A stretch of 43,659 nucleotides of DNA from Pelagibacteraceae bacterium (GTDB lineage Bacteria; Pseudomonadota; Alphaproteobacteria; Pelagibacterales; Pelagibacteraceae): NCBI GenBank assembly GCA_011526385.1, contig WTIW01000006.1:1-43659 (forward strand). The letters are read 5' to 3'. Both the position numbers and the translations under genes were made by a program. Below the pieces are notes generated by a model. That model made no database searches, was not told the origin of the DNA, and saw only the letters and a program-made list of their open reading frames with translations. Shown here piece by piece: positions 19,983-28,943 of this stretch (position 1 is the first letter of the stretch; every line of letters begins with the position of its first letter).

Positions 19983-20906
19983 ATGAAAAATATCTTCGAA
20001 ATCGAGGAGACGTTTAATGATATGCGTTTAGATCGATGGATTAGAAATAAATTTGGTAGTGTTCCACAAGGTCTTATTGAGAAAAATCTTAGAAATGGAA
20101 ATATAAAAATAAATAAAAAACGCGCGAAAAGTTCTTTTAAAGTCAAAACTAACGATAAAATTTATGTGTTTAATTTTAACTTCCAAAATAAATTAGTACA
20201 AAAAAAAATTAAATTTAAACCTACTAATGAAATTATCAAAGAGAATGAAGATTTAGTAATTGATAATAATGAGGACTTTGTAGTTTTAAATAAAAGTGCT
20301 GGTATTGCAGTTCAAGGAGGGACTAAGTCAAAAAAAAATCTAGTTGATATATTTACCAATAGTGAAATTTTTGATCAGACAAAACCTTACTCTGTTCACA
20401 GATTAGATAAAGATACCTCAGGTGTTTTTATACTAGCAAAAAATAGAAAGTCAGCACAATTACTTACAACTCTTTTTAGACTGAGAAAAGTATATAAAAC
20501 ATATTTAGCAATCTGCCATGGTGAATTAGAAAAAGATAAAGGTATTTGGAAAGGTAGTCTCATTAGATATGAAGGAAAAAAACAAATAAGTGAAAAAGCA
20601 GAGACTATTTTTAGTGTAATAGATAAAAATTCAAATTCAACATTAGTTCAAATGAAACCCATTACAGGCAGAAAACATCAGTTAAGAAAACAATTATTTA
20701 TAGAAAACCATTCAATAATTGGAGATAAAAAATATAATTCTCAAAAAGATAATAAATCAATCAATAAAAATTTGATGTTACATTCATACCAAATTAAATT
20801 TCGTATTAATGAAAAAAAATACACCTATAGAGCAAGCTTACCTGAATATTTTAAAAAAATGTTAAAAACTAAGAGGTTAAATTTTCAAGATAACCTAATA
20901 GATTAG
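19983..20906 (+). CDS. RluA-family pseudouridine synthase, RluC-like
   Basis: This enzyme isomerises uridine to pseudouridine in RNA, most likely 23S rRNA. An N-terminal S4 RNA-binding domain ([38 protein letters not shown]) is followed by the catalytic domain with the signature [16 protein letters not shown], where the catalytic aspartate is D142. RKHQLRKQL near the C-terminus is the family's third motif. The S4 domain and position suggest RluC over RluD, but substrate cannot be read from sequence. A TATAAT 9 bases upstream of the ATG may start a near-leaderless message. Its 3' end overlaps the convergent lipB by 38 bases. Confidence 0.85.
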   Translation: MKNIFEIEETFNDMRLDRWIRNKFGSVPQGLIEKNLRNGNIKINKKRAKSSFKVKTNDKIYVFNFNFQNKLVQKKIKFKPTNEIIKENEDLVIDNNEDFVVLNKSAGIAVQGGTKSKKNLVDIFTNSEIFDQTKPYSVHRLDKDTSGVFILAKNRKSAQLLTTLFRLRKVYKTYLAICHGELEKDKGIWKGSLIRYEGKKQISEKAETIFSVIDKNSNSTLVQMKPITGRKHQLRKQLFIENHSIIGDKKYNSQKDNKSINKNLMLHSYQIKFRINEKKYTYRASLPEYFKKMLKTKRLNFQDNLID

Positions 20907-21498
20907 TTATAAGTATATTATTAATTTTTGAGTAATCTTGTTTTAGAATTTCATTGAGATTTGTAACTTTTTTATTTTCAATTCCACAAGGTATGATTTT
21001 TTTAAAATCCATAAGATTGTTGGAAATATTTATAGCAAAACCATGATAAGCAATCCATTTTTTAACTTTTATTCCAATAGCAGCTACTTTTTCTAATTCA
21101 TTTTTATTTTGATACCAAATGCCAATATTTTTTCTGTCTGCTTTACTTTCAATATTATAATATTTTAGTGTTTGGACTATTGATTGCTCGATAATTTCTA
21201 ATAATTTTCTAATATTTTTACCTCTTTTTCTAAGATCAATAACAAAATAACAAACTAATTGACCAGGGTTATGACATGTAATTTTGCCACCTCTATTGGT
21301 TTTAACAAAATTGATTGTTTTGTCTAAAATTTCACTTTCTTTATGACTTGTTCCTCCTGTAAAAACAGTTTCATGTTCTAATAACCAAATTAATTCATTT
21401 TTTTTATTACTCTCGATATCTAACAATCTTTTTTCTAGTTCATTTATTGCAAGATTATATTTTACTGGTTTTACTGACTTTTTAATTTCGATTGGCAT
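20869..21498 (-). CDS. lipB: Octanoyltransferase (lipoate biosynthesis)
   Basis: LipB transfers octanoate from acyl carrier protein to lipoyl domains of dehydrogenase E2 subunits and glycine cleavage H protein; LipA then inserts sulphur. The 209-residue protein keeps the Lys of [21 protein letters not shown] and the catalytic Cys (C171) of [11 protein letters not shown], the acyl-transfer dyad. The usual YHGPGQ motif is altered to CHNPGQ ([16 protein letters not shown]), a visible divergence. It converges on the pseudouridine synthase gene and is divergent from mgtE across a 62-base A/T-rich gap. Confidence 0.9.
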   Translation of the reverse strand: MPIEIKKSVKPVKYNLAINELEKRLLDIESNKKNELIWLLEHETVFTGGTSHKESEILDKTINFVKTNRGGKITCHNPGQLVCYFVIDLRKRGKNIRKLLEIIEQSIVQTLKYYNIESKADRKNIGIWYQNKNELEKVAAIGIKVKKWIAYHGFAINISNNLMDFKKIIPCGIENKKVTNLNEILKQDYSKINNILITNLLGYLENLTS

Positions 21499-21560
21499 TT
21501 AAAAATTGTATTATTTTTATTTTGTATTAATAGTGCCTACTAAAATAAAGGGTTAATTTT

Positions 21561-22934
21561 ATGACTTTAGTCAAAAAAATAAAAGATAAAAAAGTCAATT
21601 TTGAATTCAATAAAGAATTTATTAAAGTTGTTACTGACAAAATTAAAAATAATGATGCTGAATTTATAACTAATTCTTTTAAAGAAATGCATCCTGCAGA
21701 TGCAGCTGATATTATTGAGCATTTAAATCTAGATGATAGAGAAAGTTTAATTAAACTAAATAAATTTAATATTGAGCCGACGGTATTTGTAGAATTAAAT
21801 GAATCTGTACAATCAGAAATCATTGCATTTCTTTCATCTGATTCAATTGTATCTATTCTAAAAAATTTAGAATCTGATGATGCAATAAAAATATTAGAAA
21901 ATGTTGATGAAAAAGAAAAAAATAACATTCTAAGCTCCTTACCACCAAAAGATCGTTTTGCATTACTCGAAAGTTTAAGTTACCCAGAGGATACTGCTGC
22001 AAGAATTATGCAGAGAGAATTTACAGCAATACCAAGTAATTGGTCTGTTGGACAAACAATTGATTATTTAAGAGAAAACAAAGAATTACCAGAGGAATTC
22101 CTAGAAATATTTATTGTAGATGAAGAATTTAAACCCATAGGTACTGTGCCTTCATCAAAAGTTTTAAGAACACCAAGAGATAATAAGATGATGTCAATAA
22201 TGGCTGAGTCTCAATTATTAATACCAGTAGATATGGATAAAGAAGAAGTTGGTAATTTGTTTGAAAATTACAACCTAAGTTCAGCTGCTGTAATAGATAA
22301 AAATAACAAATTAGTTGGAATGATCACATATGATGATGTTTTAACCGTACTAAAAGAAGAAACTGAAGAAGATGCGTTGCGTTTAGCAGGGGTAGGTGAC
22401 GAAGAAATTACCGATGGTGTTTTTACAAAAACAAAAAGAAGATTTAATTGGTTGTTATTAAATCTATTTACAGCATTTCTTGCAACTTATTGTATTAGCT
22501 TATTTGGGGCAACAATTGAACAAATGGTAGTCCTAGCTTTTTTAATGCCAATAGTAGCCTCTATGGGAGGAAATGCTGGAATGCAAACACTTGCAGTAAC
22601 AGTTAGGTCTTTAGCAACAAAGGATTTAACTAAAAATAACTTTTCAAAAAATGTTTTTAAAGAATTCAATATTGGAATTTTAAATGGTGTTATCTTTGCA
22701 GTTATAAGTTCATTAATAGTGCAATTTTGGTTTAATGATATTCAATTATCGATGATAATATCTATATCAATGGTACTCACCATGATTGTTGCTGGATTAT
22801 TTGGTATTTTAATACCGGTTACATTAAAAAAAATGAATATAGATCCTGCAATATCTTCAAGTGTTTTTGTAACCACAATCACTGATGTAATTGGATTTGT
22901 GTCTTTTTTAGGCGTAGGAGCTTATTTTTTATAA
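21561..22934 (+). CDS. mgtE: MgtE-family magnesium transporter
   Basis: MgtE is an inner-membrane, magnesium-gated Mg2+ channel. The order is as expected for the family. An N-terminal superhelical domain comes first (residues about 30-130, with MHPADAADIIEHL and DAIKILENV). It is followed by a CBS pair (about 135-255, TAIPSNWSVGQTIDYL ... AAVIDKNNKLVGMITYDDVL), then five membrane segments from about 295 to the end. The transmembrane segment FLMPIVASMGGNAGMQTLAVTVRSLA carries the conserved GNAG-type pore region. Length 457 is normal. The 3' end lies one base from the convergent panC. A TGTATTAAT (21523-21531) may be its -10 element. Confidence 0.93.
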   Translation: MTLVKKIKDKKVNFEFNKEFIKVVTDKIKNNDAEFITNSFKEMHPADAADIIEHLNLDDRESLIKLNKFNIEPTVFVELNESVQSEIIAFLSSDSIVSILKNLESDDAIKILENVDEKEKNNILSSLPPKDRFALLESLSYPEDTAARIMQREFTAIPSNWSVGQTIDYLRENKELPEEFLEIFIVDEEFKPIGTVPSSKVLRTPRDNKMMSIMAESQLLIPVDMDKEEVGNLFENYNLSSAAVIDKNNKLVGMITYDDVLTVLKEETEEDALRLAGVGDEEITDGVFTKTKRRFNWLLLNLFTAFLATYCISLFGATIEQMVVLAFLMPIVASMGGNAGMQTLAVTVRSLATKDLTKNNFSKNVFKEFNIGILNGVIFAVISSLIVQFWFNDIQLSMIISISMVLTMIVAGLFGILIPVTLKKMNIDPAISSSVFVTTITDVIGFVSFLGVGAYFL

Positions 22935-22935
22935 T

Positions 22936-23748
22936 TTAAATATTATCAATCAATCTTATGCCATTGATATGATATGCAATAAATAATCTAAATTTATTTC
23001 TATAATCTGTTTTTTTTAAATTCTTTGGATTTCTAAATTCTAAATAATCAATTTTAATTTGATATTTTTTATTAAGTAAATTCTTTAAGAAAGAGATGCT
23101 ATTAGACGATCTAAATCTTTTAAGTCTATATTTTTTTTTTATTTTAAATAATTCTTTTGCAATATAATTTGCTTTTGACAATAATTCTTTTGATAAATTT
23201 AAATTCCTTGATGATAAAGCCAAGTACTTATTTCTTATGGTTTTGCACACAAATAATCGAAATTTGTGTTTTTTTTTCAAATATTTATTTATCAAATATT
23301 GTTGTTGATAATCTTTTTGACCTAAAAAAAGGTTATTCGGTTTAACTATATTTAATAGTCTATCCATTACCTCTAATACTCCTTCAAAATGTCCTTTTCT
23401 GTGATTAGCACACATAATTCTCTCAAATCTTGGAAGTTTAAAATTTACCTTAAATTTGTTATTATAAATTTGTTTTGAGTTTGGAATAAATAAAAAATCT
23501 ACTTTCATTTTTTTTAATATAATTATGTCGTCATTTATATTTCGTGGATAACTTTTAAAGTCTTTTTTTTTGTTAAATTGAGTTGGGTTTATATAGATAC
23601 TTACCAATGTTTTTTCTGAATTTTTTTTTGATTTTTTAATCAACGAAATATGCCCATCATGAAGACTGCCCATTGTTGGCACAAATCCTAAATTTTTTGT
23701 GTTTAAAATTGCCTTCTTAAGATCATTTTTGGTTTTTAATATTTTCAT
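22936..23748 (-). CDS. panC: Pantothenate synthetase (pantoate-beta-alanine ligase), divergent
   Basis: PanC joins pantoate and beta-alanine with ATP to make pantothenate (vitamin B5). The HIGH-type motif is in VPTMGSLHDGHISLIKKSK. Other matches are VSIYINPTQFNKKKDFKSYPR, LFLGQKDYQQQYLI and ALSSRNLNLS. I use the ATG at 23748 (MKILKTK) rather than the ORF-track start at 23778, because the ten extra residues MFYLLIVLLQ are not family-like. The sequence is unusually Lys/Asn-rich, and the usual DGLAxSSRN motif reads KYLALSSRN. It is isolated: panB and panD are not in the window. Confidence 0.85.
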   Translation of the reverse strand: MKILKTKNDLKKAILNTKNLGFVPTMGSLHDGHISLIKKSKKNSEKTLVSIYINPTQFNKKKDFKSYPRNINDDIIILKKMKVDFLFIPNSKQIYNNKFKVNFKLPRFERIMCANHRKGHFEGVLEVMDRLLNIVKPNNLFLGQKDYQQQYLINKYLKKKHKFRLFVCKTIRNKYLALSSRNLNLSKELLSKANYIAKELFKIKKKYRLKRFRSSNSISFLKNLLNKKYQIKIDYLEFRNPKNLKKTDYRNKFRLFIAYHINGIRLIDNI

Positions 23749-23782
23749 TTGTAATAAAACAATTAATAAGTAAAACATTTAA

Positions 23783-24598
23783 ATGATTAAACAAGCTATT
23801 ATTCCTTTAGCTGGGCAGGGCACAAGATTACTGCCGCTTACTAGTGTTTTTGCAAAAGAACTTTTGCCTATAAATGGAAAGCCTGGAGTTGAATACATTC
23901 TTGATGAATGCATAGAAGCAGGAATTAAAGAAGTAATTTTCATTATTTCTAAAAAAAAAATTATGATTAAGAATTACTTTTATAACGATGCATTTTTTAA
24001 AAAAATTATTTCATCAAAAAAAGATAAAAGAATTAAAAGTGAATACAAAAAAATTCTTAAATATAAAAAAATGATAAAATTTGTGTATCAAAATTCACCT
24101 TTAGGTACTGGTGATGCTGCATTAAAAACTCAAAAATTTATTAAAGACAAATATTTTTTAATGTTATTACCAGATGATTTAATTATTAAAAAAAATTGTT
24201 CAAAAGATATGATATCTGTTCATAAAATAAATAAAGCTTCAGTTATGGCAAGTATGCTTGTTAAAAGAAATAATGTATCAAGATGGGGTATTTATAAATT
24301 ATCAAAAAAAATTAATAAAAATAATTACAAAATTTCAGATGTTATCGAAAAACCATCCATAAAAAAAGCACCATCTAATCAGGCAGTAATTGGTAGATAT
24401 ATACTTCCAAAAACTATTTTCAATGAGATTAAAAAATTAAAACCTGGAAAAGGACAAGAAATTCATATTACTGATGCAATAAGATCTTTAATTAAAAAAA
24501 ATTCTAAATTTATTGCTCATAAATTTAAAGGTAAATATTTAGATTGTGGAACTATGAGCGGCTATATTAATTCATCCAAGGAAATTGCTAAGCTATGA
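23783..24598 (+). CDS. galU: UTP-glucose-1-phosphate uridylyltransferase
   Basis: GalU makes UDP-glucose from UTP and glucose-1-phosphate. The nucleotidyltransferase signature IPLAGQGTRLLPLTSVFAKELLPINGKPGVEYILDECIEAGI is clear, including the pyrophosphorylase KELLPI lysine region. Later segments YQNSPLGTGDAAL and LLPDDLII match. At 271 residues it is on the short side of the family. Its stop overlaps the start of ugd by 4 bases (ATGA), so the two are probably translated together. It is divergent from panC over only 34 bases. Confidence 0.9.
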   Translation: MIKQAIIPLAGQGTRLLPLTSVFAKELLPINGKPGVEYILDECIEAGIKEVIFIISKKKIMIKNYFYNDAFFKKIISSKKDKRIKSEYKKILKYKKMIKFVYQNSPLGTGDAALKTQKFIKDKYFLMLLPDDLIIKKNCSKDMISVHKINKASVMASMLVKRNNVSRWGIYKLSKKINKNNYKISDVIEKPSIKKAPSNQAVIGRYILPKTIFNEIKKLKPGKGQEIHITDAIRSLIKKNSKFIAHKFKGKYLDCGTMSGYINSSKEIAKL

Positions 24599-25887
24599 AA
24601 CTTTGTATGATTGGCACAGGATATGTAGGTTTAGTAAGTGGTTCCTGCTTTGCTGATTTAGGAAACGAAGTTATATGTGTTGATATAAATAAAGATAAAA
24701 TTAATTCTTTAAATAATGGTAAAATTCCAATTTATGAACCTGGATTAGAAGAAATAGTTAAGAAAAATTTTAAATCAAATAATCTCAAATTTTCAAATGA
24801 TCTTCCAAATTCAATAAAAAAATCAGATATCATATTTATTTGTGTAGGAACACCAACCAAAAAAAATAATGAAGCTAACCTTAAATACGTATTTGATGTT
24901 GCCAAAACTATAAAAGAAAATTTAAACAAATATAAAATAATTGTCACAAAATCTACTGTTCCTCTAACGACAGGAGATAAGATAGAAAAAATATTATCAA
25001 GTAAAAAAAATATTAATAAATTTGACGTCATTTCTAACCCAGAATTTCTACGAGAAGGTGAGGCAATTAGAGATTTTAATTATCCAGATAGAGTTGTAAT
25101 CGGCACGAATAGTAAAAAAGCAAACAATATAATGAAAAAACTTTATCTCCCACTGATAAAAAAAAATAATAGATACTTCCATACATCGAGACGGGCTGCA
25201 GAAATGATTAAATATGCATCCAATGCATTTTTGGCTTCAAAAATTTCATTTATTAATGAAATTGCTAATTTATGTGAAGCATCAAACGTAGATGTTAAAG
25301 ATGTTTCGTATGGTATTGGTCTTGATCAACGTATAGGAGATCGTTTTTTACGTGCTGGCCCGGGATATGGTGGCTCATGCTTTCCAAAAGATACCAAAGC
25401 ACTTGTTCATACTGCCAATAAATTTAGAACTGATTTATCTATTATTAAAAATGTAATTAAATCAAATGATAATAGAAATAACCATTTATTAAATAGAATT
25501 TTAAAAATACAAAATAATAAAATTAAAAATAAAATTATTTCTTTTTTAGGTGTTACTTTTAAAGCTGGTACTGACGATATGCGTGAGTCTCCAATATTAA
25601 ATCTGATCCCACCGCTTTTAAAAAAAGGTGCGTTTATTCAATATTATGATCCCACTGGATCAAAAGAAATTTTAGATAAATACAAAAAAGTAACTTATAA
25701 AAAAAATGTTTTAGATCTTATCAAAAATTCTGACTTAGTTATAATTCACACTGAATGGAATGAATTTAAGCAATTAAACTTTAAAAAAATGATTAAAAAA
25801 AGAACAAATATTTACGACTTAAGAAATTTATATTCCCCAACTGAAATGAAGAAAAATAAAATAAATTATTTTGGTATAGGCCGTTAA
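24595..25887 (+). CDS. ugd: UDP-glucose 6-dehydrogenase
   Basis: This enzyme oxidises UDP-glucose to UDP-glucuronate with two NAD+. The N-terminal Rossmann motif is GTGYVGLVSGSCFADLG. The middle domain has NPEFLREGEAIRDFNYPDRVVIG, and the catalytic cysteine C262 is in GPGYGGSCFPKDTKAL. The C-terminal domain has FLGVTFKAGTDDMRESP. Length 430 is normal. It is translationally coupled to galU, which makes its substrate. It converges on the RidA-family gene with a 1-base gap. Confidence 0.95.
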   Translation: MKLCMIGTGYVGLVSGSCFADLGNEVICVDINKDKINSLNNGKIPIYEPGLEEIVKKNFKSNNLKFSNDLPNSIKKSDIIFICVGTPTKKNNEANLKYVFDVAKTIKENLNKYKIIVTKSTVPLTTGDKIEKILSSKKNINKFDVISNPEFLREGEAIRDFNYPDRVVIGTNSKKANNIMKKLYLPLIKKNNRYFHTSRRAAEMIKYASNAFLASKISFINEIANLCEASNVDVKDVSYGIGLDQRIGDRFLRAGPGYGGSCFPKDTKALVHTANKFRTDLSIIKNVIKSNDNRNNHLLNRILKIQNNKIKNKIISFLGVTFKAGTDDMRESPILNLIPPLLKKGAFIQYYDPTGSKEILDKYKKVTYKKNVLDLIKNSDLVIIHTEWNEFKQLNFKKMIKKRTNIYDLRNLYSPTEMKKNKINYFGIGR

Positions 25888-25888
25888 A

Positions 25889-26350
25889 TTAATTTAATTC
25901 AAAAATTGCATCTACTTCAACCGCAACACCTAGTGGCAAACTATTTGTGCTAACAGCTGCTCTTGTATGCATTCCTTTTTCTGAAAAAATTTTAGCTATT
26001 AAGTCTGATGCACCATTTATAACTTTTGGCTGATCTACGAAATCTTCAGTTGAATTAACAAATCCTGTTAATTTTATACATTCTTTAATTCTGGATAAAT
26101 CTCCACCACATGCTTTTTTAACCTGTGAAACTATACTTAAAGCACATCTTTCTGCAGCCTTATAACCATCTTCAACTGCAAGATCTTTTCCTAATTTACC
26201 TTTTATAAGTTTTCCATCGCTACCAATAGATATTTGACCTGATATATAAAGTAATTTACCAATTATTTTTGCAGCAACATATGAACCTACTGGATCAGCA
26301 GCTTCTGGTAGGATTATATTATTTTCCTTAAGAATATCTTCTGGTTTCAT
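25889..26350 (-). CDS. RidA/YjgF-family protein
   Basis: A 153-residue member of the RidA (YjgF/YER057c/UK114) family. Founding members hydrolyse reactive enamine/imine intermediates such as 2-aminoacrylate. The family pattern is visible: GKLLYISGQISIGSDGKLIKGKLGKDL, and a C-terminal HTRAAVSTNSLPLGVAVEVDAIF with the conserved arginine. It is longer than canonical RidA (about 128) and belongs to the roughly 150-residue branch, for which catalysis is less certain. It directly follows topA on the same strand with no gap. Confidence 0.85.
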   Translation of the reverse strand: MKPEDILKENNIILPEAADPVGSYVAAKIIGKLLYISGQISIGSDGKLIKGKLGKDLAVEDGYKAAERCALSIVSQVKKACGGDLSRIKECIKLTGFVNSTEDFVDQPKVINGASDLIAKIFSEKGMHTRAAVSTNSLPLGVAVEVDAIFELN

Positions 26351-28906
26351 CTATTTTTTCTTTTTCTTATTCTTATCGTATTCTTTTCGTTTCTCAATCA
26401 AAATTAATGCTTCTTCCATAGTTAACTCTGTCGGATCTTTCTCCTCAGGTATTGTTGCATTTAAAGATTTATATTTAATATATGGTCCGTATTGACCTTT
26501 CATAACTCTTACTGGTTTTTTATCTTCAGGATGTTCTCCCAAATCTTTAATTAAAGATGATGATATTCTTCCAGGCTTTGCTTCAGCAATTAATGTTACG
26601 GCTCTATTTAAACCAATTGAAAATAGTTCTTCAACATTTTCTAATCTCGCAGACTTATTTTCACATTTTAAGTATGGTCCAAATCGACCAACATTAAGAG
26701 TTATATCTTTATCATTATCTGGATTTTTTCCTAAGCTTATTGGTAACGAGCAGAGAAATTTTGCTTTATCAATATCAATATTTTTAAAATCTATTCCTTT
26801 TGGAATGGAGACATTTTTTAAATTATCATCCTTCTTTTTAGTTTTTTTTCTTTTTTTGCTTTTAATTTCTTCTTCTATTTTTTCCTTTTCAAATTGTAAA
26901 TAAGGTCCAAATCTTCCATTTTTTAGAAATATTTCTTTACCATTATCATTTTTACCAATTAATTTAGGTTCTGCTAATACCAGTTGTTGTGCCGCTTTAG
27001 ATTTAGATAGAGGTCTAGTAAATTTACATTCTGGATAATTTGTACATCCTATAAATGCCCCACCTCTAAAACTATTTTTTAAACTTAACTGTCCATTATC
27101 ACAAAGTTGGCATTTTCTATCTATATTTCCATCTTTATCTACTTCGAATATTAGACTACCGAGTCTCTCATTTAAAAGATCAAGAACTTCTCTAGTTCTT
27201 TTTTCTTTTACATTAGAAACATTTAAATTAAAATCTTTCCAAAATTCTTCTAGCACATGTATCCAGTTTTCTTTCCCTGAAGTTATATCGTCTAACTGAT
27301 CTTCTAATTTTGCTGTAAAATCATAATCTACATACTTGGTAAAAAGTTTTTCTAAAAAAGCTGATAAAAGTTTGCCTCTATCAGTTGGAAAAAATCTCTT
27401 ATTTTCAATATCAGCATATCCTCTATTGGCTATAACAGAGATAATACTTGCATAAGTTGACGGTCTACCAATTCCTAATTCTTCTAGTTTTTTAACCAAA
27501 CTAGCCTCAGAATATCTTGGAGGCGGTTGTGTAAAATGCTGTTCATCAATAAATTCATTTATTTTAACATTTCCTTTTTCAACGTTTGGAAGTATTTTTT
27601 CATTTTCATTATCATCATCTGAACTTGTTAATCTTAAAAAACCATCAAATTTTAAAACCGAACCACTTGCTTTAAATATATTTAGATTATCATCTGAATT
27701 TATAGTTATCGTCTTTCTATCAAATTTTGCAGACTCCATTTGAGAAGATAAAGCTCTTGACCATATTAAATTGTATAATTTGTATTGATCTGTGCTTAAA
27801 TATTTTTTTAAACTATCTGGGTTACGTGTAATTTCAGTTGGTCTAATTGCTTCATGTGCTTCTTGTGCATTTTTTGCTTTTTTTCCAGAGTAATTTAACG
27901 GTGCAGAGGGCAAATATTCTTTTCCATAGTTTTCATTTATATAGTTTCTAAAATTATCAATTGCATCCTTTGATATATTGGTTCCATCTGTTCTCATATA
28001 AGTTATTAAACCGATTGTATCTCCATCTATATCAATACCTTGGTATAATCTTTGTGCAATTTGCATAGTTCTTGAAGCCCCAAAACCAAGTTTGCTTGAA
28101 GCAGTTTGTTGAAGTGTTGAGGTTGTGAATGGTCCTGATGGATTTCTAGTATAAACTTTAGAACTAATATCAGTTATTGAATAATTCTTATTTTGAATTT
28201 GTTTTATAGCAACGTTTATATCGTCTTTGTTTTTAAAAGAGAATTTTTCAATTTTTTTGCCATCAATTAAATTAATATTTGATGTTATTTTTGAATTATT
28301 TTTATCTTCAAATATTACATTTAATGTCCAGAATTCATCTGGTTTAAATATCTCAATTTCATGCTCTCGTTCTGTTAAAAGTCTTAAAGCAACAGATTGA
28401 ACTCTGCCAGCTGATTTAGAACCAGGTAACTTAGTCCAAAGAATAGGGGAGATATTAAATCCAACAAGATAATCCAAAGCCCTTCTTGCCATGTAAGCAT
28501 CTACCAGATGAGGTTCAATTTCTCTTGGATTTTCAATCCCATTTGTAACTGCTTTTTTGGTAATTTCATTAAAAACAACTCGCTCTACTTTTTTGTCTTT
28601 TAAAAGTTTTTTTTCTTCTAAGAACTCTCTAACATGCCATGCTATAGCCTCACCCTCTCTGTCAGGGTCAGTTGCTAAAATAATTTTATCCGAGTTTTTT
28701 GCAGAGTCTGTGATTTCTTTTAAATATTTTTTTGAAAAACTATCGATTTCCCATATCATTTTAAATTTATTCTCAGGATCAACCGATCCATTTTTAGATG
28801 GCAAATCTCTTATATGGCCGTAACTAGCCAAAACAGTGTAGTCTGATCCTAAGTATTTATTGATAGTTTTAGCTTTTGCAGGACTTTCAACTATTACAAG
28901 ATTCAT
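26351..28906 (-). CDS. topA: DNA topoisomerase I
   Basis: TopA is a type IA topoisomerase that relaxes negative supercoils. The TOPRIM domain opens with MNLVIVESPAKAKTINKYLG and includes DPDREGEAIAWHV. The active-site tyrosine lies in GLITYMRTDGTNIS near residue 303. A zinc ribbon (CQLCDNGQ...GCTNYPEC) sits near 610-640. Three C-terminal repeats follow: GRFGPYLQF, GRFGPYLKC and GQYGPYIKY. The C-terminus is a Lys-rich tail. At 851 residues the protein is full length. plsY lies upstream on the same strand. Confidence 0.97.
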   Translation of the reverse strand: MNLVIVESPAKAKTINKYLGSDYTVLASYGHIRDLPSKNGSVDPENKFKMIWEIDSFSKKYLKEITDSAKNSDKIILATDPDREGEAIAWHVREFLEEKKLLKDKKVERVVFNEITKKAVTNGIENPREIEPHLVDAYMARRALDYLVGFNISPILWTKLPGSKSAGRVQSVALRLLTEREHEIEIFKPDEFWTLNVIFEDKNNSKITSNINLIDGKKIEKFSFKNKDDINVAIKQIQNKNYSITDISSKVYTRNPSGPFTTSTLQQTASSKLGFGASRTMQIAQRLYQGIDIDGDTIGLITYMRTDGTNISKDAIDNFRNYINENYGKEYLPSAPLNYSGKKAKNAQEAHEAIRPTEITRNPDSLKKYLSTDQYKLYNLIWSRALSSQMESAKFDRKTITINSDDNLNIFKASGSVLKFDGFLRLTSSDDDNENEKILPNVEKGNVKINEFIDEQHFTQPPPRYSEASLVKKLEELGIGRPSTYASIISVIANRGYADIENKRFFPTDRGKLLSAFLEKLFTKYVDYDFTAKLEDQLDDITSGKENWIHVLEEFWKDFNLNVSNVKEKRTREVLDLLNERLGSLIFEVDKDGNIDRKCQLCDNGQLSLKNSFRGGAFIGCTNYPECKFTRPLSKSKAAQQLVLAEPKLIGKNDNGKEIFLKNGRFGPYLQFEKEKIEEEIKSKKRKKTKKKDDNLKNVSIPKGIDFKNIDIDKAKFLCSLPISLGKNPDNDKDITLNVGRFGPYLKCENKSARLENVEELFSIGLNRAVTLIAEAKPGRISSSLIKDLGEHPEDKKPVRVMKGQYGPYIKYKSLNATIPEEKDPTELTMEEALILIEKRKEYDKNKKKKK

Positions 28907-28914
28907 ATTTTCAC

Positions 28915-28942
28915 AAACTACTCAAAAGAATATTTGTGTCAA
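28915..28942 (-). promoter_or_regulatory. Possible topA promoter
   Basis: On the minus strand, TTGACA (28942-28937) lies directly after the plsY stop codon, followed after 16 bases by TAGTTT (28920-28915), a poor -10. A start here would leave only a few leader bases before the topA ATG. The perfect -35 is the only reason to list it; transcription from the upstream pyr/plsY genes would also serve. Confidence 0.3.
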
Positions 28943-28943
28943 A

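Noticed and set aside
23749-23778. Ten-residue N-terminal extension MFYLLIVLLQ of PanC
   Set aside because: Not found in the family; the next ATG gives the canonical N-terminus.
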